Assembly (NCBI GenBank): GCA_022496205.1
Contig: WTXD01000018.1
Span: forward strand, 310,001-374,000
From: Gloeopeniophorella convolvens
Taxonomy: Eukaryota; Basidiomycota; Agaricomycetes; Russulales
Reading direction: 5' to 3'
DNA: 64,000 nt
A program made the position numbers and the translations under genes. Shown here piece by piece: positions 33,266 to 46,504 of this stretch (positions are counted from its first letter, which is position 1; every line of letters begins with the position of its first letter). A model generated the notes under the pieces. It worked only from the letters and a program-made list of their open reading frames with translations, was not told where the DNA came from and made no database searches.

Positions 33266-36200
33266 ATGTCTTCACGAATCCCTGGACATCCACCCGGCCC
33301 TCAAGGTTTCAAACAAATCCTCGCTCGTGCGTTGAAGGAGTACACCAACGTAACAGGGACGAACCTGGCGCGCGATCCGCTTGCCATCAAGCTCCGTGGT
33401 TGCGATTCCGTTGATGCTGTCATCGGGGTGTATGAAGGCCAGCTGCACGAGTTCAAGCACTTCCGGCGGCCGGGGAAGAAGGGAAAGGTGATTGCGGCCC
33501 TCAAGCCAATGGTTGAAGTCACGCTTGCGCTATCAGCCGGTGGTGTTTTGGGAGATGCGCTTGGCTCTGTACGTCGCCTGTATACATGTGACAGACCCCC
33601 TCATTGTAACTCGATAGGCCTGTCCTCCCGCCAAAGCTGTCCTCGGAGGCGTTAGTGTCCTTCTTCAAGTCCGTCATGCGTCCTCTCCTTTCATAGTGCT
33701 CAGATCTCATTTATATCAGGCAGCAAAGAAAGTCAGTGCGAGCTACGATGCTCTCGTTGGTCTCTTTGAATCGATCAGCAACTTTCTTGAGCGTCTCAAG
33801 ATCTACACCGACGGGGCACATGGCCTCGCGCCTCGAATGAGTGCAATCCTCGTCAAAATCACAGTTCCAATTCTGTCCGTCTTTGCGCTCGCGACGCAGC
33901 AGATTCGACAGGGCCGTTTGAGTGAGTGATCCCTTTCCTGTGCGGAAACTACTAGCTGATCCATTTACAGTGAAATTTGGGAAGACTCTCCTGGGACAAG
34001 ATACTAAGATTGATGACGCAGTCAAGACGCTGGACAAGCTGACTGCGGAAGAGCACAGGGTGGTAACAGCCTTGACCCTGTGGAATGTCCAAGGCCTCGC
34101 GGCGGACATGAACAGGCAGCGACGTACGCGATATCTTTGTTTCCCTATGTGTCCTGATAATAACACCGGCACTGCAGTTCGAGAGTGGCTGTCGCCTCCT
34201 AACTCGTCAATGAATCACAACGATACTCGAAGTCGGCATCACAAAGGCACTTCGACGTGGCTCGTGAATAGCAAGAGTTTCCTGGAATGGAAGGCGGTAG
34301 GCTCACTTTTGTGGATAAGTGGAAAACGTACGTCTCACCTTATCGTATGCATCTTCACCGACACTCATCGTACGTACTTTGTTGTAGCCGGCGCTGGGAA
34401 AACATTTCTCTGGTACGTCACTGTCTATCCGGTCTCTAGCTTTCGGGGCGTGTCGGGCTGATCTCGCGGCCAGCTCTACTGTCGTCGAAGACTTACGGAA
34501 TCCACCTACCGATCCAGATGTATGGACAATCACCACGGCATACTTCTACTGTACTTTCAGGGACTCCGAGAAACAAACCCTCCGTGGTCTTCTGCGGTCA
34601 ATCTTGGATCAACTTTCCACTCGGTCCAACACTTACTACCTCGTCCTTTCCCATCTCTTTTCGAAGGAGTATTCCAACGACCCCGAGCGGAAGCCCAGCG
34701 ATGAACACCTCATTGAATGCTTGAAGGAGATGCTCGAGTATTCAGATGGGATGACATACATTGTCGTGGACGCGCTTGACGAGTGCCCGAATTCTGGCAC
34801 GACGTCCCAGCGTCAGGCTATCCTCGATCTCCTTGAGAATCTTGCCTGTCTGAAGCTCCCTGCTCTACGTCTCTGCGTGACGAGTCGCCCTGAAGACGAT
34901 ATCGGGTCTACCCTGAAACCTTTGGCTTCTCATCACGTGGTGCTCGAGAGCTCACCTGATCAAGAGAAAGATATCATCCAGTACATTCGCTCGGTGATAG
35001 CATCGCACAAGAAGATGCAGGCGTGGCCAGGGAAGATCAAGAAGAGAGTGATCGACACCCTCTCTGAGAATGCCAACGGCATGTACGTCGTACTATAATC
35101 GGATGAGCACACCCAATATACGATTCATTGTTGTTGTTCAGGTTCCGATACGCTTCGTGCCAGCTCGATATACTGTGCGACTGCGATGCAGCAAACATAG
35201 TGACCACTCTTGCTGCGCTACCTAAGACGCTACAAGAAACCTACGAGGTGACGCTGGAGCGGATCGAAGATGGCAAATGGCAGTCGGCACTCCGTCTTTT
35301 CCAATGTCTATCCTTCTCAATGCGTCCCCTCCGGGTCGAGGAGCTTGCGGAGGTTCTGGCTATCGATTTACATCCGGATATCCCCGAGTACAATGAGGAT
35401 TGGCGCAGTGAAGATACAGAGAAGGCCATCCTATCAGTCTGTCCTGGCAGCTTCGTCACCATCGCTGAAGGAGAGGTGGGCCGGGAAGACGCAAAATTCG
35501 TTCAATTTGCGCACTTTTCCGTCAAGGAATTCCTGGTTTCTTACATTTCAGGCGCGCAAGGCAATCACAGAGTGGTGCGCTTTCATGTCATTCCGGAATC
35601 ATCCCACGTCGCTCTTGCACGCGCGTGCCTCGCCATCCTATTTCCCATCGGTGACCGACCCGAGGAAGAATCCATGGAAGAAAATCCTCTTGCAGAATAC
35701 GCTGCCCAATACTGGGTTAACCATGCCCGGTTCGAGGACGCATCGCTGTCAATCATGGCCTCTTTGCAGCACTTCTTCCGGACATCCGGCCCATACCTTT
35801 CCGCGTGGATCCGACTTCATGACCCCCACGATACCGAGATTAGATTCTCCATCTACCACTCGAGTCAATCCTCATCACTACCATCAAACGCGCCATTGTA
35901 CTATGCTGCATTGTGTGGGATCCGTCACGCTGCAAGGGCCCTGTGCACATCAAATCCCGAAGGCGTCAATGAGATCGGAGGTCCGTGTGGGGCACCACTT
36001 CACGCAGCATCGAGTGCCGGGCACGTTGAGACTACGAAACTGCTTCTCGAGCTAGGGGCAGACGTCAACAGACAGGGCGGTCATTATGGAACGGCGCTAC
36101 AGGCTGCATGTTATGAAGAACACATTGACACCATGCGGCTACTTCTCGAGCGGGGCGCGGACGTCAACGCTCAAGGTGGCGAGTATGGCACCGCCCTACA

Positions 36201-37089
36201 AGCCGCTGCGACCGGAAGGTCTCTCGACATGACGCAACTGCTTCTCGACCGCAATGCGGATGTCAATGCCCAGGGAGGCTGGTATAACACCGCCCTACAA
36301 GCCGCTGCATACGTAGGGTCTCTTGACATCACACGACTGCTCCTCGAGCGGGACGCGGATGTCAATGCCCGGGGCGGCGAGTTCAGCACTGCCCTACAAG
36401 CTGCTGCGTACAACAGGTCCCTCGACATCACCCGACTGCTTCTTGACTGCAGCGCGGATGCCAATGCCCAGGGCGGCAAGTATGGCACCGCACTACGAGC
36501 TGCGGCATTCCGCGGGTCCCTTGACATCACTCAACTGCTTCTCGACCGCAGCGCGGATGTTAACGCCCAGGGCGGCGCCTATAGCACTGCCTTACAAGCC
36601 GCTGCATCCGGGGGGTCCCTTGACGTCACGCGACTGCTTCTCGAGCACGGTGCGGATGTCGATGCCCAAAGCGGCGCTGCCCTACAGGCTGCTGCATCCG
36701 AGGGGTTTCTCGATGTCACGCAATTGCTTCTCGAGCACGGCGCGGATGTCAATGCTCGAGGCGGCGCTGCCCTACAGGCCGCTGCATGTGGGGAGTCCCT
36801 CAACATCACCCGACTGCTTCTCGAGCACGGAACGGATGTCAATTCCCAGGGTGGCAAGTATTGCACAGCCCTGCAGGCGGCAGCAGCGCATTGGCAGTCT
36901 GATATAGCACTCGACTTCGTTCAACTGCTCCTCGAATACGGCGCAGACCCGAATGTCCAAGGCGGTGAACATGGCTCCGCGCTTCAGGCGGCGTTGTCTG
37001 AAAGGAACATCGAAGTCGCACAGCTGCTATCCAGAATCACAGTTACCGACAACACGGGCCACGCGCAGATAGATTCCGACGACAGGTGA
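33266..37089 (+). CDS. STAND/NLR-like receptor: Goodbye - NACHT - ankyrin repeats (NLR copy 2)
   Basis: Eight exons of nearly the same lengths as NLR1 (33266-33568, 33618-33668, 33720-33921, 33971-34123, 34178-34327, 34388-34412, 34474-35082, 35142-37089) give 1146 residues with no break. The Goodbye-like domain, Walker A GKPGAGKTF, Walker B YIVVDALDEC and VTSRPEDD are all present. The ankyrin part has about 11 units; two of them (about 36660-36790) lack the usual two residues after QGG and join as SG-AALQAAAS, a small in-frame shortening. Several units carry LLLDRS/LLLERD instead of LLLEHG, so the surface differs from copy 1. It is followed by a convergent LDAH pseudogene. The likely role is an intracellular sensor; the ligand is unknown. 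Confidence 0.9.
35990..37030 (+). repeat. Ankyrin-repeat array of NLR2, about 11 units
   Basis: 99-bp units encode GTALQAAA...LLL..GADVNAQGG variants, with two 93-bp-type short units near 36660-36790. Variable residues again fall at the positions following QAAA and at the end of the second helix (EH, DR, ER, DC). Confidence 0.85.
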
Positions 37090-37776
37090 GGTTCGCTCGA
37101 TCGCGCGCGCACTGTTTTTCTTTGGTTCGCGGCACTGACTACTGGTGGGTAGAAGTTCATTGCTTACCACCGAGACTGAAGGATAAAGGATGATATTCAT
37201 GGTGTATACGAGACCTCCACTGTACTGCGATTCTGTTCAAGAGTACGCGATGATATCGTGTATATGCGAGTATGAGCAAAGTGCTGGCTTTGACTCAGTG
37301 TAGTATAACCAAAGGCGAGTGATTGGCGAGGAGATGGCAGAGCGCGCTCTCCGGCGCCGTAAGGTCGGACATATACGCCGCCTTTCCGAGATGACATGGT
37401 CACAGTTGGGAATAAAAAGTGTCCCTTTGGTATTGATAAAGTCTCATATGTATGGCGTCCAAGGATTGGGTAGTAGCTGTACTCGATGAGAAATGGAGGT
37501 GGCGGGGCAGCTTCCCATCGCAGTGTCGGGAAAGCCGTGATATATACGACACAGCTTGACATAGCTCATGCATCGTAGACGATGTTTGGAGCGGATGGTG
37601 AGATTGTATTGCACACGGCGGCCGCCAACGCTTACTGGGTGCCCCTTCAAGCTTCAACGCGGGCACAATTCGGGGGTTCAACCACCCTCAGCACGGCAAT
37701 GTCACACGATACATGACTGAACCCTACGCCATCTCTCAGAAAGTTGCCAGCCCGCATCCACTCCACACACTGAGCG
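37090..37776. other. Convergent intergenic region NLR2 - LDAH2
   Basis: No gene. It is partly similar to the regions after NLR1 and NLR3 at both ends, with a diverged middle (37180-37700). Confidence 0.4.
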
Positions 37777-38770
37777 CTAACTTCCTCGCTGTGGTCTGAG
37801 CGAATGCGCCCGGGTCAGTACCGCGGGGCACCTAGACGAGATCGGGCACAGCGCACTGATGCAGAACGCATGCGGGACCTCATTGCGCCCGCGCACAACA
37901 CGCGCCTCCGACGCCGACGTCGCCGTCTCGCGCAGCGCGCGCAAGACCACCTCGCGCTGCTCGCCGACCCACTTGTCACCCTCCGCATAATAGAACCATA
38001 GGTCCTCCGCGAACTCCCGGAGAATTGCTGTGTCGAGTTCGGGTACTGTCCCCATCTCGTCGTTCGCCATCGTGAATGCAGAGTAGATCGCTGCCGGCGC
38101 CTGGAGGAACTCGTGCAGCAGGCCGCCACCTGTAGCTGGTGGCGCAGCCAGCCGCGCGCGCTGAATCGTGCCGATGACGTAGAGTGGGACATGCCGCACG
38201 ACGAGAGAGGTACGTGATCGCGCGCAGCCAGGGCAGGCGGAATACGGGCTGCGGGATGATAGAGATCAGATGCTGCACGTGCCAACTGGCGAGGGCCTAC
38301 GCACAGAAAGGAAGCGGCCGCTGGGGGTATTGCCGATGTGCGAGGTCGTCGGGAAGAGCATGAACACACCCACGCGCGGCCGCAGCGCGGGGCGTGCCTT
38401 GAGCACCTGCTGGATGGACCACGAGCCGACGCTGTGCCTGACGAGGAGCGCACGCATGTCCGCACCGTACGCGGCCACGACGTCGTCGAGGAGCCGGGCG
38501 TGCGCCTGGATCTGTGCGGGCGGCATCACGGGGGACGGCCTGAGGTACGCGCGGTCGCCGCCGACGTAGGAGATGAGGCCGAGGTGGCCGTCGGCGAGGA
38601 TGGTGACGGAGGACGTGGCCGCAGCTTCCGGATTATCTGGCGTACTATGTGAGGCGCAGATCGAAGGCAGAGGAAGTATGGAGCGCACCAGGGATGAAGA
38701 ACGATACTGTGTGCAGCACGCCATCCTGCGTCCTCTAAAGCCACCATAGTACCCGCGTCTGCCCGAATGG
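37777..38770 (-). pseudogene. LDAH-type alpha/beta hydrolase pseudogene (LDAH copy 2)
   Basis: It is homologous to copies 1 and 3 along its length. About 45 bp that encode LLDFYVPFLNAIHEA in copy 3 are deleted near 38625. The nucleophile elbow reads VRHSVGSW: Ser is kept, but the first Gly of GxSxG is Arg. A 2-bp deletion near 38200 (ITYLS then RRAACP instead of VVRHVPL) shifts the frame. FYYAEGDKWVGE and VPHAFC are still readable after that point (38010-37860). The frameshift and the internal deletion make a working hydrolase unlikely. Confidence 0.75.
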
Positions 38771-38784
38771 CTTTCCGTGGTCAA

Positions 38785-41450
38785 ATTTGAAGCATCAGAA
38801 GGCTAAAAAGGAACGTTGCTCGGAGTCTGGGGAGTAGGTTAGAGCTGCTCCGAGTTCTATACACACGGTACATGCTTGCCATCGTCAGCGTCGTGTAGAG
38901 ACTCTGGCTCCCCGCCGGGCAGCAGCCGCTCGATGTGTTCGTGTACCGCTGCCCGCAGGGCGTGCAGGCGCGCGCGCACTGGCAGCCGCTCGAGCACGGC
39001 GCTATGCACCCGGTGCTGTCGGAGCATTGATTCTTCATGCGTGCTGGCGAACGCGCGAGGTGGGTGAAGCGGACGACGTTCGAGGGTTTGGAGCGGAAGA
39101 AGAGGCGCAGTGATAGTGAGAGTTAGGAGGCCGCCGCGGCAGATAGACCGACGTTGTGATGGACTCCCAGCTGCTTGCGGCCCGCTCACGCCGCTACGCC
39201 AGCCTTGCCCCACACTCAGCGTTGATCGCACGACGGGGATGTTGAAAGTAACGCGTTTTCACGGTTTCCGCATATTATTTGTAGTCCTCGCATGAAGTAG
39301 AAAGAGTCAGCTTGAAGAGCCTACAACGCTCTACAACGGGTCGATGTTTTCTCTGTAGATGCATAGGGTTAGGGTTCTCAGTGGAGGCGGAGCTCTTCGG
39401 AAACGGCGGGGGGTGGTTGTTGGCATCACGCCACCATGAGTCCAACGTTCTGCACGGTTACGACATGCAATCCGACGCCATAATCTTTTTCTTGTCGCGC
39501 CTATCTACAGTATCGTATGTCTCTGTGAGACTATCTTCGCTCAGTAACACCCGCTTACCACTGTGTGTTGACTGCAGCGCGTCATCATTGCATGGTCCGC
39601 TGTCCACGACGAGGGAGTCAGAGTCCAAGGTATTGTGCAGCACACTGTAGCGCTCTGTTGATTTCTCGCTTCGCAATCCCATCCTCATTTTTACAACTTG
39701 TCGCCATTTCGTGCAGCTCCGCTCGCATCCAGCCTTCTGGGTACCATCACCAGACTCTTGCATATCTAATCAACACAATGATAGACTTCGACTCCACTCC
39801 ATGACCCGCAATATCCGGCTCACTTCAACCTGCATATCTTCCACAGTGTTCCTCTCTGCAGACTCCGGCCATGGTTCTCTGGGCGTGGCCTTGGGCGTGA
39901 TTTGCGTGTGTTTGCTGCTTGTCACATTTCATGGAATGCACCCCTGACATGGCAACCAGCGTATCGACTGCTCGAAAGTTCATGTACAGGGGTGAAACCA
40001 ATTACCAATGATGCTGATACAAGGATACGACCCAATAAGAAGGAACCTACACGAACTGCCGGCATATGTGAGCGTGGATAGATGACAGACGCCTTGGCTT
40101 CTGTTCAATCCGACGTGGTACCCCCGACGCTCTCAATTCGCGGGCCAACATTCTCAATCAATTATGTGCCGCGTCGTTCGGAGGTCGCAGAAGCGGCAGA
40201 ACTGGCAGGAAGGAAAGATCGACACCGTGGCATCTAGTCGCTCCGCCTTCAAGGCCACGCTGCCCATCGCGGATCGCAAGTACTGAAGAGATCCCAACAC
40301 ACCACAGTCACAATCGTCGATTCTTAGGCTTCCCACGAAGGTCGTCTGCTGAGAACAGATCCTGGCAGCGCGGTCTTGCATGGTGCGGCAGCAGGTTATG
40401 GGGTGAGCCCTTACTGGTACCACTGCTAGGTTTACCTCCAAGCTTATCAAAGTAATGCAGTACCCTGCACTCGGCGCGGACAGCTTGCTTGTGCATCGGC
40501 AAACCCGCGGCGGTATGTCCAGGCCTAGATCTGTTTGAGCTAGCGCCAACGACACCGCATCCGAATATCCCGGCACCAGCTGGGCTTGGGCCCTGAGCTT
40601 CCCTGCGCTCTGACTTTTTGAAAATCATTGGATCATCATTTCTACTATAATGGGTTGCCGTGCATGGGTTGCCGTGTGTGGGTCGCCGTGCATGGGTCGC
40701 CGCGTGCATGGATTGCCGTGTAGGTTGTCCCTCATATTACGTGAATTCTCAATCTACCATATGTAGATAGGGCCCACACAGACCCGCTTGCCTCATCATG
40801 GTCGCAGCGGTTCTCGTGCTCTGAACGTACCACATCCAAATCTCTGTATACAAATGTGGCCCGCTTGAGGGCCTGAAGGGATGCCACTGGGCCGTTCTCG
40901 TGTTGTGATCACGGTATGTAGTTTCTATTCCCTTGTCACGTGACCCTTCGGATTTTACCAAATTAGGTAGGGGTGCCACGGTTTCCACTGCCAGCACCGT
41001 CGTACGGACGCTGTCAGTCTGCACGACTATCCCTTCGAAACCCTCTATAACTCCTTGCGAGCCCCGGCATTTTGTGGTCTAGATCATAGCCATCATCACC
41101 GAACTTTCGTTGGATCAGTAGAAGTTGGAGAAGGAGGCTGTGACTCCAATGATAACTTCCATGTGATGTCTTCGCCGCCTGGAAGCTGACATGCGACGCA
41201 CGCACTACGCCTGCTCGCTTTCAGCTGGTGTGCGTTGTTCCCAGGCCAGGCCTGCACGCGTGCGCGCTTGCTTCCACTCCCAAAGTGGATTGGCACTGCC
41301 TGACCATGCAGTGTTCAGTGCTGTTGCTCCCTCCCTGGCTCTCTGTACCTTCGACCACTCGCGCCTTGCGCCTTTCCATTCGGACCTACAGCTCTATCCC
41401 GTGTCTCACACAGTGTCAAGTGACGTCCTGAATCCTTCCTCCACACGCCC
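38785..41450. other. Long intergenic region before NLR3
   Basis: About 2.7 kb without a supported gene. A minus-strand frame at 38857-39231 has a protein-like stretch (VHSAVLERLPVRARLHALRA) that I cannot place. Two telomere-like GGGTTA units lie near 39363-39377 and a minisatellite at 40651-40722. The last 0.44 kb (from about 41010) is the conserved NLR upstream block. No Tcd1-like relic is present here, unlike upstream of NLR1 and NLR2. Confidence 0.45.
40651..40722. repeat. 14-bp minisatellite, five units
   Basis: Units are variants of TGGGTTGCCGTGCA. Their starts are at 40651, 40665, 40679, 40693 (16 bp) and 40709. Changes are mostly T/C at one position. No gene overlaps it. Confidence 0.8.
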
Positions 41451-44400
41451 ATGTCTGCACAAATTCCTGGACACCCACCCGGTCCTCAAGGCTTCAAACA
41501 GATCCTCGATCGTGCGTTGGAGGAGTACACCACTATAACGGGGACCAATCTGGCGCTCGATCCGCTCGCCAGCAAGCTCCGTGACGCCAACTCCATCAGC
41601 AGGGTCATCGAGGTGTATGAAGACCAGCTCCATCGCTTCAAACGTTTCCGGGGTTCAGGGAAGAAGGGAAAAGTGATCACGGCACTCAAGCCAGTGGTTG
41701 AGGTCACGCTTGCGCTGTCCGGTGCCGGCGGCATTTTGGGAGATGCACTTGGCTCTGTACGTCGTCCCGTGTACAGGGAGTGACAGACCCGCTCACTGTG
41801 ACTCGATAGGCCTTTCCACCTGCAAAAGCCATCCTCGGAGCCATTGGTATCCTTCTTCAAGTCCGTGACACGTTCTCTCCTTTCATGCTGCTCAAATCTG
41901 ATTGATATCAGGCAGCGAAGAAAGTCAGCGCGAGCTACGATGCCCTTGTCGGTCTCTTCGAATCGATCAGCAATTTCCTCGAGCATCTCAAGATCTACAC
42001 CGACAGGCCACACAATAGTCTTGCACCTAGAATGAGTGCAATTCTTGTCAAAATTACAGTTCAGATGCTGTCCATTTTCGCTCTCGCAACACAGCAGATT
42101 CGTCAAGGTCGGCTGAGTGAGTGATCTCTTCCCTGTGCGAAACTGGCTCATCTGTAGCTCATCTGTATACAGAGAAATTTGCGAAGACTTTCTTGGGACT
42201 AGATCCGAAGATTGATGACGCGGTCAAGGCTCTAGACAAGCTGACTGCGGAAGAGCAAAGAGTAGTAGCCGCATTGACCCTGTGGACTGTCCAAGGCCTG
42301 GCGGCAGACATGAGCAAGCAGCGACGTACGCGAACCTTCGTTACCCTATGTGTCCTAAGAATAACATTGGCACTGTGCAGTCCGAGAGTGGCTTTTGCCT
42401 CCAGATTCGTCAATGAATCATAACGATACTCGACGTCGACATTACGAAGGCACCTCCACGTGGCTTGTGAAAAGCAGTGCTTTCCTGGAATGGAAAGAAC
42501 AAGGCTCGCTTTTGTGGATTAGTGGAAAACGTACGTCCTGCCCTGTCTTGTTTGTCTTCGCCGATGTTCATCGTACTTTGTTGTAGCCGGAGCCGGCAAA
42601 ACATTTCTCTGGTACGTCACTATCCGGTCCCTATCTTCCAGGGCATGTCGGGCTGATCCTGCAACCAGTTCTACGGTCGTAGAAGACTTACGAAACCTAC
42701 CTGCCAACCCAGGTGTATGGAAGATTTACACGGCGTATTTTTACTGTACTTTCAGGGATACCGAGAAGCAAAATATCCAAGGACTTCTGCGCTCGATTTT
42801 GCACCAACTTTCCGCACAGTCCGACACCTACTTCGCCATTCTTTTCCATCTCTTCTCGGAGAAGTATTCCGGCGATCCCAAGGTGAAGCCCATCGATACA
42901 GACCTCGTTAGATACTTGAAGGAGATGCTCAAGTATTCAGACGGCATTCCGACATACATCATCGTGGACGGTCTCGATGAGTGCCCAAATTCTGGCACGA
43001 CGTCTGAGCGTCAAGCTATCCTCAAGCTCCTTGAAGATCTCGTTGGTTTGAAACTCCCCGCTCTACGTCTCTGTGTGACGAGCCGCCCTGAAGACGATAT
43101 CGGTTCTATCCTGAGACCCCTGGTATCGCAGCACGTCGCACTCGAGAGATCACGTGAGCAGGACGAGGATATCATCCAGTACATCCGTTCGATGATAGAG
43201 TCGCACGGGAAGATGCGGGCATGGCCAGTGAAGACCAAGGAGATGGTGATTGGTACCCTCTCTGAGAATGCCAGCGGCATGTACGTTGTGTTACGAGATG
43301 ATCGCATACAATACATTAACTGTTGTTGTGCAGGTTTCGATATGCTTCGTGCCAGCTCGATGTGCTGTGCGACTGCCACGCAGCCAACATAGAGACCACT
43401 CTCGCGGCGTTACCCAAGACGCTACAAGAAACGTATGAGGTGGCGCTGGAGCGGATCGAAGATGGCAAATGGCAGTCGGCGCACCGTCTCTTTCAATGTC
43501 TATCCTTCTCAACGCGTCCCCTCCGGGTCGAGGAGCTTGCAGAGGTTCTAGCGATCGATTTCCGCCCAGATATTCCCGAACACAACATTGATTGGCGCGA
43601 CGAAGATCCAGAGAGGGCTGTCCTATCATTCTGTCCTGGTAGCTTTGTCACCATCGTTGGAGGGGATGACGATGACGATGACGAGGATGAGGACGAGGAT
43701 GAGGATGAGGATGTCCCAAAATTTGTTCAATTTGCGCACTTTTCCGTCAAGGAATTCTTGGTTTCCTACGTCTCAAGCGCTCAAGACAATCCGAGAGTGG
43801 TGCGCTTTCGTGTCATGCCGGAACCATCCCATACCACTCTTGCACGCGCGTGCCTCGCCATCCTATTTCTCATCGGTGACCGGCCCGAGTCGGAAGAGTC
43901 CACGGAAAGAGACCCTCTTGCCGAATACGCTGCCGAATACTGGGTGGACCATGCCCGGTTCGAGGACGCATCGCTATCAATCACGGCCTCTTTGCAGCAC
44001 TTCTTCCGGACATCTGGCCCATACCTTTCCGCATGGATCCAGCTTCATGACCCCCATAGTGCCGAGATTGGATTCTCCACCCACCGCTTCAATCGATTCT
44101 TGTCACTAGAATCAAACGCGCCATTGTACTGTGCTGCCTTGTGTGGCCTCCGTCACGCTGTAAGGGAACTGTACATATCAAATCCCGAAGGTGCCAATGA
44201 GATCGGAGGCCCGTGTGGGGCACCACTTCACGCAGCATCCATTGCTGGGCACGTCGAGATTGCCAAGTTGCTTCTCGACCTCGGGGCAGACGTTAACAGA
44301 CAGTGCGGCTATTATGGAACGGCACTACAGGCTGCATGTCGTGGAGGCATTGACGTCATGCAGCTACTTCTCGAGCGGGGTGCGGATGTCAATGCGCAGG

Positions 44401-45821
44401 GCGGCGAGTATGGCACTGCCCTACAACTTGCCGCTGCACTCACAGAGTTCCGCTCCTTAACGCAACTGTTCCTCGAGTTCGACGGGGTTGTCGATTCCCA
44501 GAGCGGCGAGTATGGCACCGCCCTACAAGCTGTCGCATACAGAGAGTCCCTCCTCCTCACGCGGCTGCTCCTCGACCACGGCGCGGATGTCAATCCGGAG
44601 GGCGGCAAGTATGGCACCGCCCTACAAGCTGCTGCATCCGAGGGGTCCATCGACGTCACACGACTGCTCCTCGACCACGGCGCGGATGTCAATGCGAAGG
44701 GCGGCAAGTATGGCACTGCCCTACAAGCCGCTGCATACCGAAAGTCCCTCCCCATCACGCAACTGCTCCTCGAGCACAGCGCAGATGTCAATGCGCAGGG
44801 TGGCGAGTATGGCACCGCCCTACATGCCGCTGCATCCGGGGGGTCCATCTACGTCACACGACTGCTACTCGATCACGGCGCGGATGTCAATGCGCAGGGA
44901 GGCAAGTATGGCACCGCCCTACACCTCGCTGCATTCACAGCATCCCTCCCCATCACGCAACTGCTCCTCGAGCACGGTGCGGATGTCAATACGCAGGGCG
45001 GCGAGTATGGCACTGCCCTACACCTCGCTGCGGTCACGGTGTCCCTCCCCATCACGCAGCTGCTCCTCAAGCACGGCGCGGATGTCAATGCGCAGGGCGG
45101 CGAGTATGGCACCGCCCTACAAGCCGCTGCATACGGAGAGTCCCTCCCCGTCACGCAACTGCTCCTCGAGCACGGCGCAGATGTCAATGCACAGGCCGGC
45201 AAGTATGGCACTGCCCTACAAGCTGCTGCGTACCAAGGGTGCTCCGATATCACACAACTGCTCCTCGAGCATGGTGCGAATGTCAATTCCCGGGGCGGCG
45301 AGTATGGCACCGCCCTACACATCGCTGCAGTCACAGTGTCCCTCCCCATCACGCAGCTGCTCCTCAAGCACGGCACGGATGTCAATGCGCAGGGCGGCAG
45401 GTATGGCACCGCCCTACAAGCCGCTGCATTCAGAAAGTCCCTCCCCATCACGCAACTGCTCCTCGAGCATGGCGCGGATGTCAATGCACAGTGCGGCTAT
45501 TATGGCACTGCCCTACAAGCCGCCGCATACGGAAACTCCCTCATCATCACGCAACTACTTCTCGAGCGCGGCGCAAATGTTCATACCCAGGCCGGCAAGT
45601 ATTGCACTCCCCTACAAGGAGCCGCGGCGTGCCCGCACGATGGGGCTATTGATATTGTCCGACTGCTCCTCGAACATGGCGCAGACCCGAGCGTCCAAGG
45701 CGGTGAATATGGCTCCGCGCTCCAGGCGGCGTTGTCCAATCGGAATACCAAAGTCGCACAGCTGCTATCCCCGAATTACAGTCACCGACGGCACGGGCCA
45801 CGCGCAGATAGATCATTCTGA
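41451..45821 (+). CDS. STAND/NLR-like receptor: Goodbye - NACHT - ankyrin repeats (NLR copy 3)
   Basis: Eight exons (41451-41756, 41810-41860, 41912-42116, 42173-42325, 42381-42530, 42587-42611, 42669-43280, 43334-45821) give 1329 residues. Compared with NLR1, exon 3 and exon 7 each gain one codon. Walker A GKPGAGKTF is intact, Walker B is YIIVDGLDEC and VTSRPEDD is kept. A 16-residue Asp/Glu run (43665-43712) replaces a neutral loop before the VQFAHFSVKEF segment. The ankyrin array is the longest, about 16 units. A single extra C near 45770 changes the last about 15 residues relative to the other two copies and ends the protein at 45821; the rest is unaffected. The expected role is the same as for NLR1. 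Confidence 0.9.
44216..45770 (+). repeat. Ankyrin-repeat array of NLR3, about 16 units
   Basis: 99-bp units. Units at about 44995-45090 and 45292-45390 are almost the same (GTALHxAAVTVSLPITQLLL then KHG), as expected after internal duplication or gene conversion. Unit pairs with RKSLPITQLL also recur (44740 and 45440). One early unit (44405-44500) is aberrant, with LTQLFLEFDGVVDSQSG. Confidence 0.85.
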
Positions 45822-46504
45822 CGACAGGTGACGTTCGTTCAATCGCGCATTTCCCTTTGCTTCGCGGAAGTTGGAACTGACTACTGGTGGGTAGGAATCC
45901 ATTGCTTACCGCCAGAGCTGAGGGATAAAAGATGCTGTGCACAATGTTTACACGATCTTTCCTGCACTGTTATTTTTGTCTAAGCATACACGATGTCATT
46001 CCGGATATGAGAGAACGAGCAATCTGCGAGCTGGGGGTCAGTACCGCCAAGTGTGAATCAGGGAGATCGCGGAAGAACGCGCTCTTTACCGCCTTTCCGA
46101 GGCGGCGCGATCACGAGACAATGAAAACAGGGGTGCCACGACATACAGCAGTGACCCATGCTCATAACATCTCGTATACGGCGTCGGAGCATTACTTACT
46201 GTACTCGCCACTTACTAGTACACGTGAGCTCTGGATCGCACCCAATGCCAACACGCACACAAAACGTGGGTAACCCTCTGAGCGCGCGCCAGTCAGGGAT
46301 ATACCCTGCAGTAGTTCGCAGAACTTGTAAAGATATGTATGGGGATGCGTCCCAGTGGAATTGGCTCAGAATGATTTCTTGTCTACGCCGCCGACGCTCT
46401 CATCGAGTCTCAGAAAGCCGCCAGCCTGCATCCAATCCACACACTGAGCCGCAATTTCCTCGCTGTGGTCTAAGCGAGTGCGCCCGAGTCAGCACCGAGC
46501 ATAT
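45822..46504. other. Convergent intergenic region NLR3 - LDAH3
   Basis: No gene. It is very similar to 24120-24822, so copies 1 and 3 are closer to each other here than to copy 2. Confidence 0.5.

Noticed and set aside
44488..45831. Long second-frame plus-strand ORF in the NLR3 array (also 23170-24225 in NLR1)
   Set aside because: It exists because a unit length divisible by three keeps every frame in phase; the ankyrin frame is the one with a known fold and conserved structure across three genes.
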